15,459 nucleotides of DNA from positions 1 through 15,459 of the forward strand of contig CBFIHS010000042.1 in assembly GCA_965662565.1 (NCBI GenBank), read 5' to 3'. Shown one piece after another: positions 6,838 through 14,694 of this stretch (position 1 is its first letter; each line of letters opens with the position of its first letter). Source of the DNA: UBA5109 sp965662565 (GTDB lineage: Bacteria; Pseudomonadota; Gammaproteobacteria; Pseudomonadales; Pseudohongiellaceae). Under the pieces are notes generated by a model. That model had not been told where the DNA came from. It made no database searches and saw only the letters and a program-made list of their open reading frames with translations. Position numbers and translations under genes: made by a program.

Positions 6838-6885
6838 ATTTATAGAACCAATTATTTATAGAACCAGTTATTTATAGAACCAGTT
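6838..6885. repeat. Three tandem copies of a 16-bp repeat
   Basis: The plus-strand unit ATTTATAGAACCAGTT occurs at 6854-6869 and 6870-6885, with a one-base variant (A for G) at 6838-6853. On the minus strand the first copy contains the last codons of the ABM-domain gene (encoding NWFYK) and the second begins at its stop codon. The array therefore looks like a local duplication of the gene's 3' end. Confidence 0.95.
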
Positions 6886-7458
6886 TTTTATAGGCCTTAT
6901 GTAGTTGGGCATAACAAGATAGATAATTAGCCCAACCACAAGCCCAGTAGTAAAAAGCATATCAACATAATAATTTTCTGGCAGCCCGAGTTTGCGCAAG
7001 AATGGTAGTAGAAATAAAGGAGTTATTAAAACCAGTGGGTAAATAACAGACCAGGTTACTATGTATTGCTTCCATCTAGCTGGATTTTTTGCACTCTGCT
7101 TATCTGATGAAAACCAAAAATCCAGACCGCTACTGATATAAATATCGTCATCTGTCGCAAGCAAAGGGCGAACTTCTTGAACCAATCTATTGCGCTCTTT
7201 TGAATTCATCCAGATCTGCAAATTAGCTTCATTATCAAATCGTGTGATGATAGTAAAGGTAACACTGAGGCCATTGATGGGGCGCACAACATGCCAGTCC
7301 AAATGGCCCGCTGATGCTCTACAAAGTGGCGCAATTTCATCGAGGCACTTTTCGTAATCGGCATGCTTATCTTTGCGTACTTTATGGGTAATTACAGCGC
7401 TTGCGCCTTGATATTTTGAAGAGGAATCAGAAGTGATAGAACCAGAAACTTCAGGCAT
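6868..7458 (-). CDS. Membrane-anchored ABM-domain protein (COG3224-like)
   Basis: 196 aa. Residues about 18-105 form an ABM (antibiotic biosynthesis monooxygenase) ferredoxin-like domain: 'ASAVITHKVRKDKHADYEKCLDEI', 'GHLDWHVVRP' and 'FTIITRFDNEANLQIWMNSKERNRLV'. Two hydrophobic segments follow at about 131-153 and 166-184, introduced by 'NPARWKQYIVTW' and ending 'MPNYIRPIKNWFYK'. This architecture, a soluble dimeric alpha/beta domain followed by a two-helix anchor, is that of COG3224 proteins. The ABM fold is found in cofactor-free monooxygenases, heme-degrading enzymes and many proteins of unknown activity. No substrate can be proposed. The ATG has AAGG about 10 bases upstream. The 3' end is involved in a 16-bp tandem repeat. 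Confidence 0.88.
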   Translation of the reverse strand: MPEVSGSITSDSSSKYQGASAVITHKVRKDKHADYEKCLDEIAPLCRASAGHLDWHVVRPINGLSVTFTIITRFDNEANLQIWMNSKERNRLVQEVRPLLATDDDIYISSGLDFWFSSDKQSAKNPARWKQYIVTWSVIYPLVLITPLFLLPFLRKLGLPENYYVDMLFTTGLVVGLIIYLVMPNYIRPIKNWFYK

Positions 7459-7513
7459 CTTAATTACCTTTTATTCTATTAAAGAAGCGATAAATCAAAC
7501 TCTACAATACAAT

Positions 7514-7729
7514 TCATTGCCAACCTATAAGCCAATTCTGTGTTTGTTTTAGTTGCCGCCAATCAATAGGATATGTTTTTTTTGAAAATACAGCTTCGAT
7601 CAAACAAACGATGACAATTCCATCATCATCAAACTTAAGCTCAGTAACAATAAAATGTTTTTCTTTATTCTTAGGGCTTTTAGCCGTCCATTTACTATGA
7701 AGAAGCTTTTTAGGGTTAATTTGGTTCAT
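7514..7729 (-). CDS. Small Trp-rich protein, TIGR02450 family
   Basis: 71 aa matching the TIGR02450 pattern from end to end: 'NPKKLLHSKWTAKSPKNKEKHF' near the N-terminus, then 'CLIEAVFSKKTYPIDWRQLKQTQNWLIGWQ' at the C-terminus. W14, W57, W66 and W70 are at the family's characteristic positions. It is a small, soluble, basic protein with no signal peptide. Its function is unknown; the family is common in aquatic gammaproteobacteria and some cyanobacteria. An AGGA motif about 10 bases upstream of the ATG overlaps the stop of the upstream 62-aa gene, so the two are closely linked. Confidence 0.9.
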   Translation of the reverse strand: MNQINPKKLLHSKWTAKSPKNKEKHFIVTELKFDDDGIVIVCLIEAVFSKKTYPIDWRQLKQTQNWLIGWQ

Positions 7730-7736
7730 TCGAATA

Positions 7737-7925
7737 TTATCCTAGCCATACTAAAGGCCGAATAGTAAATAAAAGAAGTACAGCCATCTTTCTAGCCAAT
7801 ACGAGCGGGAAATAGATTTTCTTTTTGTTAAAAAGACCACACAAAAGAGCATAAGCGTTTCCAGTAATCCAAAAGCTAAGTAGACTGATAACAACCAGAA
7901 AAAAGAAAAAAACTATCGGCTCCAT
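7737..7925 (-). CDS. Hypothetical 62-aa membrane protein
   Basis: Not a family I recognise. The N-terminal half is one strongly hydrophobic segment (residues about 3-33, beginning EPIVFFFFLVVISLL). A short basic loop 'NKKKIYFPLVLARKM' follows, then a second hydrophobic stretch (47-61) ending at the C-terminus. A GGGGA ribosome-binding site sits just upstream of the ATG, and the stop lies 7 bases before the TIGR02450 start. That spacing and the ribosome-binding site argue for a real gene. Its role is unknown. Confidence 0.6.
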   Translation of the reverse strand: MEPIVFFFFLVVISLLSFWITGNAYALLCGLFNKKKIYFPLVLARKMAVLLLFTIRPLVWLG

Positions 7926-7997
7926 AGAGTCCCCAAAAAAATCTAGAGTTAAATTTTTCGTAGCTTATTAGTAAATGACAGCATTCATCATACAGAC

Positions 7998-8459
7998 TTA
8001 TATCCATCTTCTCACTTTTGCTAAATAGTCTTCATATTTAAGACCAAAGAGTTTTTTTAGCGCTCTTTCTTCGGGAATAATTTGAAAACGATTGAGATAA
8101 AGAATAAACAGGAACACAAGCAAAAAGCCCCAAACTGTAGCCAAAAACACGGACCATGCCACTAAGATTAAAGCCAAACCAATATACATAGGATTACGGG
8201 ATATGCTAAAAATACCCTCACTTACTAAAATTGAGGCGGTTTCAGGATGGAGTGGGTTAACAGTTGTCTCCACTTTCCTAAAAGTTCTTATCGCACTAAT
8301 ACTAATAGAAACACTTAGAAGCAATAATAAAAGGCTGACTATAATTCGAATTTGAAAAGACCACGTTATCGTATTAGAGAAAAGAGAAATAACCCAAATC
8401 AAAACGGCAAATACAATCATCAAAATTGGTGGTGGTATTTTTTTTTCTAATGCTCCCAT
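7998..8459 (-). CDS. Isoprenylcysteine carboxyl methyltransferase-like membrane protein
   Basis: 153-aa integral membrane protein with four or so hydrophobic segments (about 10-28, 37-55, 94-112, 112-125). It carries the ICMT/PEMT-type signature: 'GIFSISRNPMYIGLAL' (82-97) and 'IIPEERALKKLFGLKYEDYLAKVRRWI' (127-153). The arginine, asparagine and proline of RNPMY and the paired glutamates bind S-adenosylmethionine in this family. Bacterial members are methyltransferases of small molecules or lipids, or of unknown substrate; true prenyl-protein substrates are not expected here. AAGGGG lies about 6 bases before the ATG. The 62-aa gene starts 72 bases downstream on the same strand. Confidence 0.9.
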   Translation of the reverse strand: MGALEKKIPPPILMIVFAVLIWVISLFSNTITWSFQIRIIVSLLLLLLSVSISISAIRTFRKVETTVNPLHPETASILVSEGIFSISRNPMYIGLALILVAWSVFLATVWGFLLVFLFILYLNRFQIIPEERALKKLFGLKYEDYLAKVRRWI

Positions 8460-8575
8460 AATACGCCCCTTATTAGTTATCTTTTAAAATTTCTCTTTTA
8501 GCTAGAACGTTTGTTTCAGTGAATGAAATGGTTTTGTTTCGAGAACAAGCAATTTTTACTTGCTGATTAATCATA

Positions 8576-8797
8576 TTAACCATTGAAAATAACTCTCAGC
8601 TTTTCACCGTTGAACTCTATGATATCCCCAGAAACAATTTTCTTTCTTCTTTGTGTCTCAATTGCCCCATTCAAAATAACTAAGCCATCATCTATAACAG
8701 ACTTAGCTTCTCCTCCACTAGCAACAAGACCTTCAAATTTTAAAATCTTATAGAGTTCTACAGGTTGCTTTACTATTTCAACGTCTCTCATTGGCAT
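8576..8797 (-). CDS. ybcJ: YbcJ-like S4-domain RNA-binding protein
   Basis: 73 aa from the ATG at 8797, essentially a lone S4 domain. The motif 'LYKILKFEGLVASGGEAKSVIDDGLVILNGAIETQRRKKIVSGDIIEFNGEKLRVI' has the loop glycines and the basic 'RRKK' expected of RNA-binding S4 modules. It matches E. coli YbcJ, a cytoplasmic RNA-binding protein of poorly defined role possibly linked to ribosome or tRNA processes. A TTG at 8800 and a second ATG at 8791 are alternative starts; none has a strong ribosome-binding site. It begins 37 bases after the flavoprotein gene and is probably co-transcribed. Confidence 0.9.
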   Translation of the reverse strand: MPMRDVEIVKQPVELYKILKFEGLVASGGEAKSVIDDGLVILNGAIETQRRKKIVSGDIIEFNGEKLRVIFNG

Positions 8798-8834
8798 CAA
8801 TTCTACTTATGTATTTATCTCTAAACTTGTAAAG

Positions 8835-10088
8835 CTAAACATACTGCCCAGCAGCATGACCTGAAGACCAAGCCCATTGGAAATTATAGCCCCCTAAATG
8901 GCCACTAACATCAAGCACTTCACCTATGAAATACAAACCTGGCTGCTGCTTTGCTTCCATTGTTCTTGAACTTATATCATCAGTATCAACTCCGCCCAAA
9001 GTTACCTCAGCTGTACGATATCCTTCAGTAGCTGAAGGTTTCAACTGCCAATTATTCAAATTCTCGCCGATAAGCTTCAACTTTTGATCACTAAACTCAG
9101 CTAAAGGCTTTGTTGATAATTCAGGCCACCAGAGTGCTTGTAATTCTTCTACTAAAGCCTTTCCTAATTTCTCCTGCAAAACAGCTTTCAGTAAACTCTT
9201 TGCCTTAGAACGCTTAAATTCACAAAGCCATTCTGCAGCTATTATAGATGGCAAAAGATTAATATGAATGACGTCGCCTGGAAACCAATAACTTGATATC
9301 TGCAATATCGCCGGCCCACTTATACCGCGATGAGTGAATAATAAACTTTCACTAAAAGATTGCCCATTACAGGAGATCTCTGTATCTACTGATAAACCCG
9401 ATAATCGTTCACAAATAGATTTAAACCCATCACTGAACATAAAAGGCACCAAACCTGCTCGTCTTTGCCTTAGCTTTAAACCAAACTGACCAGCAATATC
9501 ATAGCCCATTCCACTGCCTCCCAAAGTCGGGATAGATAGAGCCCCAGTAGCAACCACTAGCGACTCACACTGAATAGTATTAACAGTTTTAGACTGAGTT
9601 TTAGTTTGTGAATAGGAAACCAGGAAAGACTGCGAAGTTTTTTCTTCAGACCTTTCATCGGCTGAAACCTTTTTAATGTCGCACTCAACTAGAATAGAAA
9701 CTCCAGAGCTAAGACATTCACTTTCTAACATTGCCAGAATCTGTTTAGCAGAGTCTTTACAGAATAACTGTTGATGCTTTCGCTCCTCATATTCAATACC
9801 GTGTTTTTCAACTAGCTTAATAAAGTCCCATTGGGTATAGCGTTTAAGGGCAGAAATACAGAAGTGAGGATTTTCGGATAAGAAGTTTTCGGGTTCAATG
9901 CTGTAGTTAGTAAAATTGCAACGTCCACCACCAGACATTAATATTTTCTTACCAATTTTATTTGATTTTTCGAGCACTAAAACTTTGCGCCCTCGTTTTG
10001 CCGCAGTCAATGCACACATCAAACCTGCGGCACCCGCTCCTAGTACAAGCACATCAAAACTATTATTACTTGAAGAAATATTGATCAA
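8835..10088 (-). CDS. HI0933/YhiN-family FAD-dependent oxidoreductase
   Basis: 417-aa flavoprotein. The N-terminal Rossmann fold carries 'VLGAGAAGLMCALTAAKRG' (15-33), acidic E40 after 'KVLVL', and the family-specific 'KKILMSGGGRCNFTN' (47-61). A mid-protein segment has 'VATGALSIPTLGGSGMGYDIA'. The C-terminal FAD-binding part has 'TLGGVDTDDISSRTME' and 'GLYFIGEVLDVSGHLGGYNFQWAWSSG'. These are diagnostic for the HI0933/YhiN family, annotated as NAD(P)/FAD-dependent or aminoacetone oxidase-like enzymes; the physiological substrate is not known. The only start that leaves the FAD-binding fold intact is a TTG at 10088, preceded at some distance by a GGG-containing motif; no in-frame ATG lies nearby. 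The Rid-family gene ends 47 bases upstream on the same strand. Confidence 0.92.
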   Translation of the reverse strand: MINISSSNNSFDVLVLGAGAAGLMCALTAAKRGRKVLVLEKSNKIGKKILMSGGGRCNFTNYSIEPENFLSENPHFCISALKRYTQWDFIKLVEKHGIEYEERKHQQLFCKDSAKQILAMLESECLSSGVSILVECDIKKVSADERSEEKTSQSFLVSYSQTKTQSKTVNTIQCESLVVATGALSIPTLGGSGMGYDIAGQFGLKLRQRRAGLVPFMFSDGFKSICERLSGLSVDTEISCNGQSFSESLLFTHRGISGPAILQISSYWFPGDVIHINLLPSIIAAEWLCEFKRSKAKSLLKAVLQEKLGKALVEELQALWWPELSTKPLAEFSDQKLKLIGENLNNWQLKPSATEGYRTAEVTLGGVDTDDISSRTMEAKQQPGLYFIGEVLDVSGHLGGYNFQWAWSSGHAAGQYV

Positions 10089-10135
10089 AAAATATACCCA
10101 TCGATAATTTTCAGAATCGCTTCCTGAAAGAAAAG

Positions 10136-10519
10136 TTATGCTTTTATTTTTGCCGTTACTTGCACTTCGACTTTTATTTCATCATTCAAAAGGCGAGCTT
10201 CAAACACTGTTGCTGCTGGACGTACGTCGCCTAGCCACTTACCTAATATAGGCCAGCAAGTTTCGAAGTCATCTCTATTGGAAAGGATGTAAGTTACTCG
10301 AACTATCGCATCAATAGCACTTCCTGCTTCAATCAAAGCCTTTTCAATATTATAAAAACACTGATCTACTTGTGCAGAGACATCACCACTAATTGACATG
10401 TCGCTATAGTCATAACCTGTAGTACCAGAGACAAAAACAAATTCACCTTCTACTACTGCACGTGAATAACCAATTTTAGATTCGAACTCTGAACCATTAG
10501 AAATTAATTTTCTGGACAA
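10136..10519 (-). CDS. Rid-family (YjgF/YER057c/UK114) protein
   Basis: Small cytoplasmic protein expected to form trimers. Classical RidA hydrolyses reactive enamine/imine intermediates, but many subfamilies have no known activity. I place the start at a TTG (10517-10519), preceded by AAGGAG with a 7-base spacer. That gives a 127-aa product beginning (M)SRKLISNGSEFESKIGYSRAVV, which matches the usual N-terminus of this subfamily. An in-frame ATG at 10543 would add eight residues but has no ribosome-binding site. 'GEFVFVSGTTGYDYSDM' and 'RPAATVFEARLLNDEIKVEVQVTAKI' are family blocks. At the position of the catalytic arginine of RidA (R105 in E. coli) there is alanine; the nearest arginine is two residues earlier, in 'VRPAAT'. 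It is therefore not a classical RidA deaminase. Upstream of the flavoprotein gene on the same strand. Confidence 0.9.
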   Translation of the reverse strand: MSRKLISNGSEFESKIGYSRAVVEGEFVFVSGTTGYDYSDMSISGDVSAQVDQCFYNIEKALIEAGSAIDAIVRVTYILSNRDDFETCWPILGKWLGDVRPAATVFEARLLNDEIKVEVQVTAKIKA

Positions 10520-10526
10520 GTTTCCA

Positions 10527-10532
10527 CTCCTT
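10527..10532 (-). promoter_or_regulatory. Ribosome-binding site that fixes a TTG start
   Basis: A perfect AAGGAG on the minus strand, 7 bases before the TTG at 10519, lying inside the longer ATG-initiated version of the Rid ORF. A TATAAG box at 10552-10557 would put transcription start near 10545, leaving practically no leader for the ATG at 10543. Both favour the TTG start. Confidence 0.65.
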
Positions 10533-10633
10533 AACAAGCGCATTTAAATTACTTATAAGATTAAGCTTCTAGTTAGGCTAAGCAAGTTAGAAACTTAAGA
10601 AAAAGCTTTGGTGATTTGCAAACAACAGTCGAT

Positions 10634-13600
10634 TTAAGCTAACCAATGTCGAGCATTTCTGAAGAGCCTCATACTCGGAGCATCTTCTTGCCAATCATCT
10701 GGTCGCCACGAGTTCGTCACAGCCCTAAACACCCTTTCTGGATGCGGCATCATTATCGTAAATCGTCCGTCTTCATTGCACAGACCTGCAATTCCATTTG
10801 GAGAGCCATTTGGATTCGCCGGATAGCTTTGAGTAACTTGACCAAAATTATCGACATATTGCGCAGCCAGAGTGCCATTAGAAAGAGCCGCTTGCTCTGC
10901 TTGTGTTGTCTTAAATTCAGCACGCCCTTCTCCATGAGCAATCGCTATAGGAAATATCGAACCGGCCATGCCTTGGGTAAAAACAGATGGGCTTTCTTGA
11001 ATTTTTACTAAGGCTGTTCTGCCTTCAAACTGTTCTGAAACATTGCGTACAAAATGAGGCCAGTGTGATGTTCCTGGAATCAACTCATGCAGATTTGACA
11101 TCATCTGACAGCCATTACACACACCCAGTGCTAAGGTGCTTTCTCTTAAAAAGAAAGCTTCAAATTCTTTTCTAGCTTGATCATTAAACAGGATTGATTT
11201 TGCCCAACCTTCGCCTGCCCCGAGCACATCACCGTAAGAGAAGCCTCCACATGCTACTAAGGCATTAAAGTCTTTAAGACTGACTTCGCCCGATATAATG
11301 TCACTCATGTGTACATCAATACTTTCAAAACCCGCCCGATCAAAAGCCGCCGCCATTTCTAACTGCCCGTTTACCCCCTGCTCTCTGAGCACAGCAATAC
11401 GCGGTTTTACTTGATTATTGATGTAAGGAGCAACGATATTTTCGTTGATATCAAAAGTAAGTTGTGTTGAAAAGCCAGGATCTTTTTCATCAAGTAAGCG
11501 ATCGTATTCTTGTTGAGCACACTCTGCATTATCTCGTAAAGCTTGAATTTCATGAGAAGTTTTTGCCCATAGACGCTGATAATGAGATCGACTTGCGGTC
11601 AAGACTGCTTCAGCTTCGTAGAAGAAATTAATCTCATCATTTGCAAGAGGCTCACCCAGATCAAAACAGATATCGCCTAAACCATAATCCTCGGCAAGCT
11701 CATTAATTTGATCGAGATGCTGACTCGCAACCTGAATCACGGCGCCAAGCTCCTCTGAAAAAAGGCTGTCCAATAAGTTTTCCTTATTACTGATATTGGC
11801 AAGATGAACAGAAAGCCCGCAATGACCAGCGAAAGCCATCTCCATTAATGTGATAAACAAACCACCATCAGATCGATCATGATAAGCCAGTAGTAAATCC
11901 TGCTGCATCGCATCCTGAATAAAATCAAAAAACGCTTTTAAATCGGAGGCACTATGTACATCAGGTACTTTTCTGCCCAGCTGGCTATAGACTTGTGCTA
12001 ATGCCGAAGCACCTAAGCGATTAGAACCCAAGCCAAGATCTAGCAATAACAAGCGTGTATCCCCTTTATCAGTCCGTAACTGAGGAGTCAGTGTTTTGCG
12101 AACATCTTGAACTGGCGCAAAAGCTGAAATAACCAAAGACAATGGCGCAGTAACACTCTTGTCTGTATGGGTTTCTTGATCCTGCCAAACCGTACGCATC
12201 GACATTGAATCTTTGCCTACAGGAATAGCAATTCCGAGCTCTGGGCATAGTTCCATACCGACAGCTTTAACAGTTTCATAGAGTTTGACATCCTCACCAG
12301 GGAAACCAGCAGCGGCCATCCAGTTTGCCGATAATTTGATGTCACCAAGCTTATCAATACGAGAACAGGCAATATTCGTTATCGCTTCTGCGACCGCCAT
12401 GCGCCCAGAAGCTGGAGCATTTATTAAAGCGCTTGGTGTTCTTTCACCCATGGCCATGGCCTCGCCATAATTCGAATCAAAGGATTGCGTCGTCACCGCT
12501 GCATCGGCAACTGGCACCTGCCAAGGCCCGACCATTTGTTCACGTGCGACCATGCCCGTAATAGAACGATCGCCAATGGTGATCAAAAAGCTTTTGCTCC
12601 CTACCGAAGGCAATTGCAAAACCCGTTCTGCCGCCTCTTCCAATTCAATATCGGTTTTATCGAAAGCCAGAAGTTTGGGCTCTAGACTCTGCACATCTCT
12701 GTGCATCTTGGGAGGCTTACCAAACAGAACTGACATAGGCAGATCTATCGGTTGATTTGAAAAATAAGTGTCTTCCAATGACAAATGCATTTCTTGTGTG
12801 GCTTCACCAACCACAGCGAATGGGCAACGCTCGCGTTTGCAAATCGCTTCAAAGCGACTTAAGTCAGCTTCAGCAACAGCCATGACATAACGCTCTTGGG
12901 CTTCGTTACACCAGATTTCCATTGGTGAGAGCTGTTCTTCAGCATTTGGAATATTGCGTAAGGTAAAGGCGCCGCCTCGGTCTCCATCTTTAACCAGTTC
13001 TGGTAAAGCATTAGATAAGCCGCCGGCACCAACATCATGGATAAAAGCAATGGGATTCTTATCGTCTTGCGCCCAACATTGATCGATGACTTCCTGACAT
13101 CTACGTTCCATTTCAGCGTTCTCACGTTGCACAGAAGCGAAGTCTAAATCTTCAGAACTTGTTCCAGCGGCCATCGACGAGGCGGCACCACCACCAAGCC
13201 CAATCAGCATAGCTGGGCCACCTAAAACAATTAATTTAGCGCCAACTGGGATATCCTTTTTCTGAACATGTTGATCACGTATATTCCCCAATCCACCCGC
13301 CAGCATTATGGGCTTATGATAGCCCCTAATATCCAACTGACCATCAGCCAGTACCGACTCTGGCATAGCTTGCTCAAAGGTGCGGAAATAGCCACATAAG
13401 TTAGGACGTCCATATTCATTATTAAAAGCCGCACCACCTAAAGGACCTTCAATCATGATATCCAGAGCCGAAGCAATATGGCCTGGCTTGCCATTATCAA
13501 TCTCCCAAGGCTGGATCAATCCAGGAATCTTGAGGTTAGAAACTGAAAAACCCGTCAAGCCTGCTTTGGGTTTTGAACCAATCCCTGTTGCCCCTTCATC

Positions 13601-14572
13601 ACGGATCTCCCCGCCTGAACCTGTGGAAGCGCCAGGAAAAGGTGCAATCGCTGTAGGGTGGTTATGGGTTTCTACTTTAGTGAGAATATGAATAGGTTCT
13701 TGGTGATACTGATATTGTCGGGATTCAGGATCTGGGAAAAAACGTCCAGCCTTCATCCCACTGATGACTGAAGCATTATCCTTGTAGGCTGAAAGCACCC
13801 CTTCACTATTACAATTGTAAGTATTACGGATCATGGCAAAAAGAGAATGGTCTTGTTCTTCTCCGTCCAAAGTCCAGGAAGCATTAAAAATCTTATGACG
13901 GCAGTGTTCAGAATTAGCCTGAGCAAACATCATTAACTCAATATCATTCGGGTTACGGCCCAAGCCAATAAAACTGTCTACTAAATAGTCTATTTCGTCA
14001 TCAGCTAAGGCCAAACCCAAGCGTAAATTCGCTTCTTCTAAGGATGCTTTACCACCGCCTATTACATCAACACTTTGCATTGGCCGTGGATCCGATGAAG
14101 CAAATAAAACCTCTGCCTCATCGAGTTCACGCATAACCGATTGCGTCATACGATCATGTAGATACGGTAAAAGTTGGCTTTCATTAAGCTCAGAGAAGTC
14201 ATCAGCCACAGCCTCATCCAAATGGAGAGTACAAAGCACCGCTCGCTCCATTCTTAGTACCTTGTTTAAACCGCAATTTAGCGCGATATCCGTGGCTTTA
14301 GAGGACCAGGGAGAAATCGTGCCAGGTCTTGGTGTGACTAAATAAGTGAACCCTTCACCGCTATTTTGCTGAGCCGAGAACTTGGGGCCGTACTCAAGTA
14401 AACGAGTTAATAAAGCTAATTCATTTTGGTTCAGCTCACTTTCAACATTAACAAAATGAATGAATTGCGTTTCAATCACCTTTATTTGAGGAAGTTCAGT
14501 TTGAATATTACTGAGAAGTTTTTGAGTGGTTAATTGAGAGTGGGCTGGTGCACCATGCAAATGTAAAATCAC
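10634..14572 (-). CDS. purL: Phosphoribosylformylglycinamidine synthase (FGAM synthase)
   Basis: Fourth step of de novo purine synthesis: FGAR + glutamine + ATP gives FGAM + glutamate + ADP + Pi, in the cytoplasm. It is the large single-chain form of gammaproteobacteria (1312 aa; E. coli has 1295). Order: PurS-like N-terminal domain (about 1-150) with 'VTPRPGTISPWSSKATDIA' (79-97), a linker, then two AIRS-type synthase halves. The synthase region carries 'SEHCRHKIFNA' (221-231), 'ETHNHPTAI' (301-309), 'PGASTGSGGEIRD' (313-325) and, in the second half, 'GKDSMSM'. The C-terminal class I glutaminase has nucleophile C1152 in 'LGVCNGCQMM' and H1277/E1279 in 'PHPER', the same C-to-H spacing as E. 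coli C1135/H1260. The start is GTG at 14572, with AGG about 10 bases upstream, and aligns with the E. coli N-terminus. No obvious PurR-type operator was seen upstream. Confidence 0.98.
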   Translation of the reverse strand: MILHLHGAPAHSQLTTQKLLSNIQTELPQIKVIETQFIHFVNVESELNQNELALLTRLLEYGPKFSAQQNSGEGFTYLVTPRPGTISPWSSKATDIALNCGLNKVLRMERAVLCTLHLDEAVADDFSELNESQLLPYLHDRMTQSVMRELDEAEVLFASSDPRPMQSVDVIGGGKASLEEANLRLGLALADDEIDYLVDSFIGLGRNPNDIELMMFAQANSEHCRHKIFNASWTLDGEEQDHSLFAMIRNTYNCNSEGVLSAYKDNASVISGMKAGRFFPDPESRQYQYHQEPIHILTKVETHNHPTAIAPFPGASTGSGGEIRDEGATGIGSKPKAGLTGFSVSNLKIPGLIQPWEIDNGKPGHIASALDIMIEGPLGGAAFNNEYGRPNLCGYFRTFEQAMPESVLADGQLDIRGYHKPIMLAGGLGNIRDQHVQKKDIPVGAKLIVLGGPAMLIGLGGGAASSMAAGTSSEDLDFASVQRENAEMERRCQEVIDQCWAQDDKNPIAFIHDVGAGGLSNALPELVKDGDRGGAFTLRNIPNAEEQLSPMEIWCNEAQERYVMAVAEADLSRFEAICKRERCPFAVVGEATQEMHLSLEDTYFSNQPIDLPMSVLFGKPPKMHRDVQSLEPKLLAFDKTDIELEEAAERVLQLPSVGSKSFLITIGDRSITGMVAREQMVGPWQVPVADAAVTTQSFDSNYGEAMAMGERTPSALINAPASGRMAVAEAITNIACSRIDKLGDIKLSANWMAAAGFPGEDVKLYETVKAVGMELCPELGIAIPVGKDSMSMRTVWQDQETHTDKSVTAPLSLVISAFAPVQDVRKTLTPQLRTDKGDTRLLLLDLGLGSNRLGASALAQVYSQLGRKVPDVHSASDLKAFFDFIQDAMQQDLLLAYHDRSDGGLFITLMEMAFAGHCGLSVHLANISNKENLLDSLFSEELGAVIQVASQHLDQINELAEDYGLGDICFDLGEPLANDEINFFYEAEAVLTASRSHYQRLWAKTSHEIQALRDNAECAQQEYDRLLDEKDPGFSTQLTFDINENIVAPYINNQVKPRIAVLREQGVNGQLEMAAAFDRAGFESIDVHMSDIISGEVSLKDFNALVACGGFSYGDVLGAGEGWAKSILFNDQARKEFEAFFLRESTLALGVCNGCQMMSNLHELIPGTSHWPHFVRNVSEQFEGRTALVKIQESPSVFTQGMAGSIFPIAIAHGEGRAEFKTTQAEQAALSNGTLAAQYVDNFGQVTQSYPANPNGSPNGIAGLCNEDGRFTIMMPHPERVFRAVTNSWRPDDWQEDAPSMRLFRNARHWLA

Positions 14573-14643
14573 TTCATTTAACCTTTTAGACTTTAAGAAC
14601 CGCTGTAAGAAAAGACGTGAATGATACTTTAAGCCCTCAGTTT

Positions 14644-14673
14644 TTTACAGAGCTAATCTGAAGCAAGTGACAA
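14644..14673 (-). promoter_or_regulatory. Candidate purL promoter
   Basis: On the minus strand TTGTCA (14668-14673) and TGTAAA (14644-14649) are separated by 18 bases, about 70 bases ahead of the purL GTG. The -35 matches five of six consensus bases, the -10 four of six. Proposed only by matching; this 122-base intergenic region contains nothing better. Confidence 0.3.
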
Positions 14674-14694
14674 GAAAAAGTATCTTTCTACAGA

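Noticed and set aside
8460..8575. Possible terminator or small RNA between the S4 and ICMT-like genes
   Set aside because: Only short stems of 5-6 bp (AGCAA/TTGCT and TTTCA/TGAAA) without a following T run. Nothing supportable was seen in these 116 bases.
10544..10633. purL terminator in the purL-Rid intergenic region
   Set aside because: AT-rich, with weak TTCTA/TAGAA-type pairings only; no convincing stem with a T run, so purL and the Rid gene could be partly co-transcribed.
12285..13691. Several plus-strand ORFs of 60-80 aa inside purL
   Set aside because: They are shadows of the well-supported purL coding frame, with no family resemblance.
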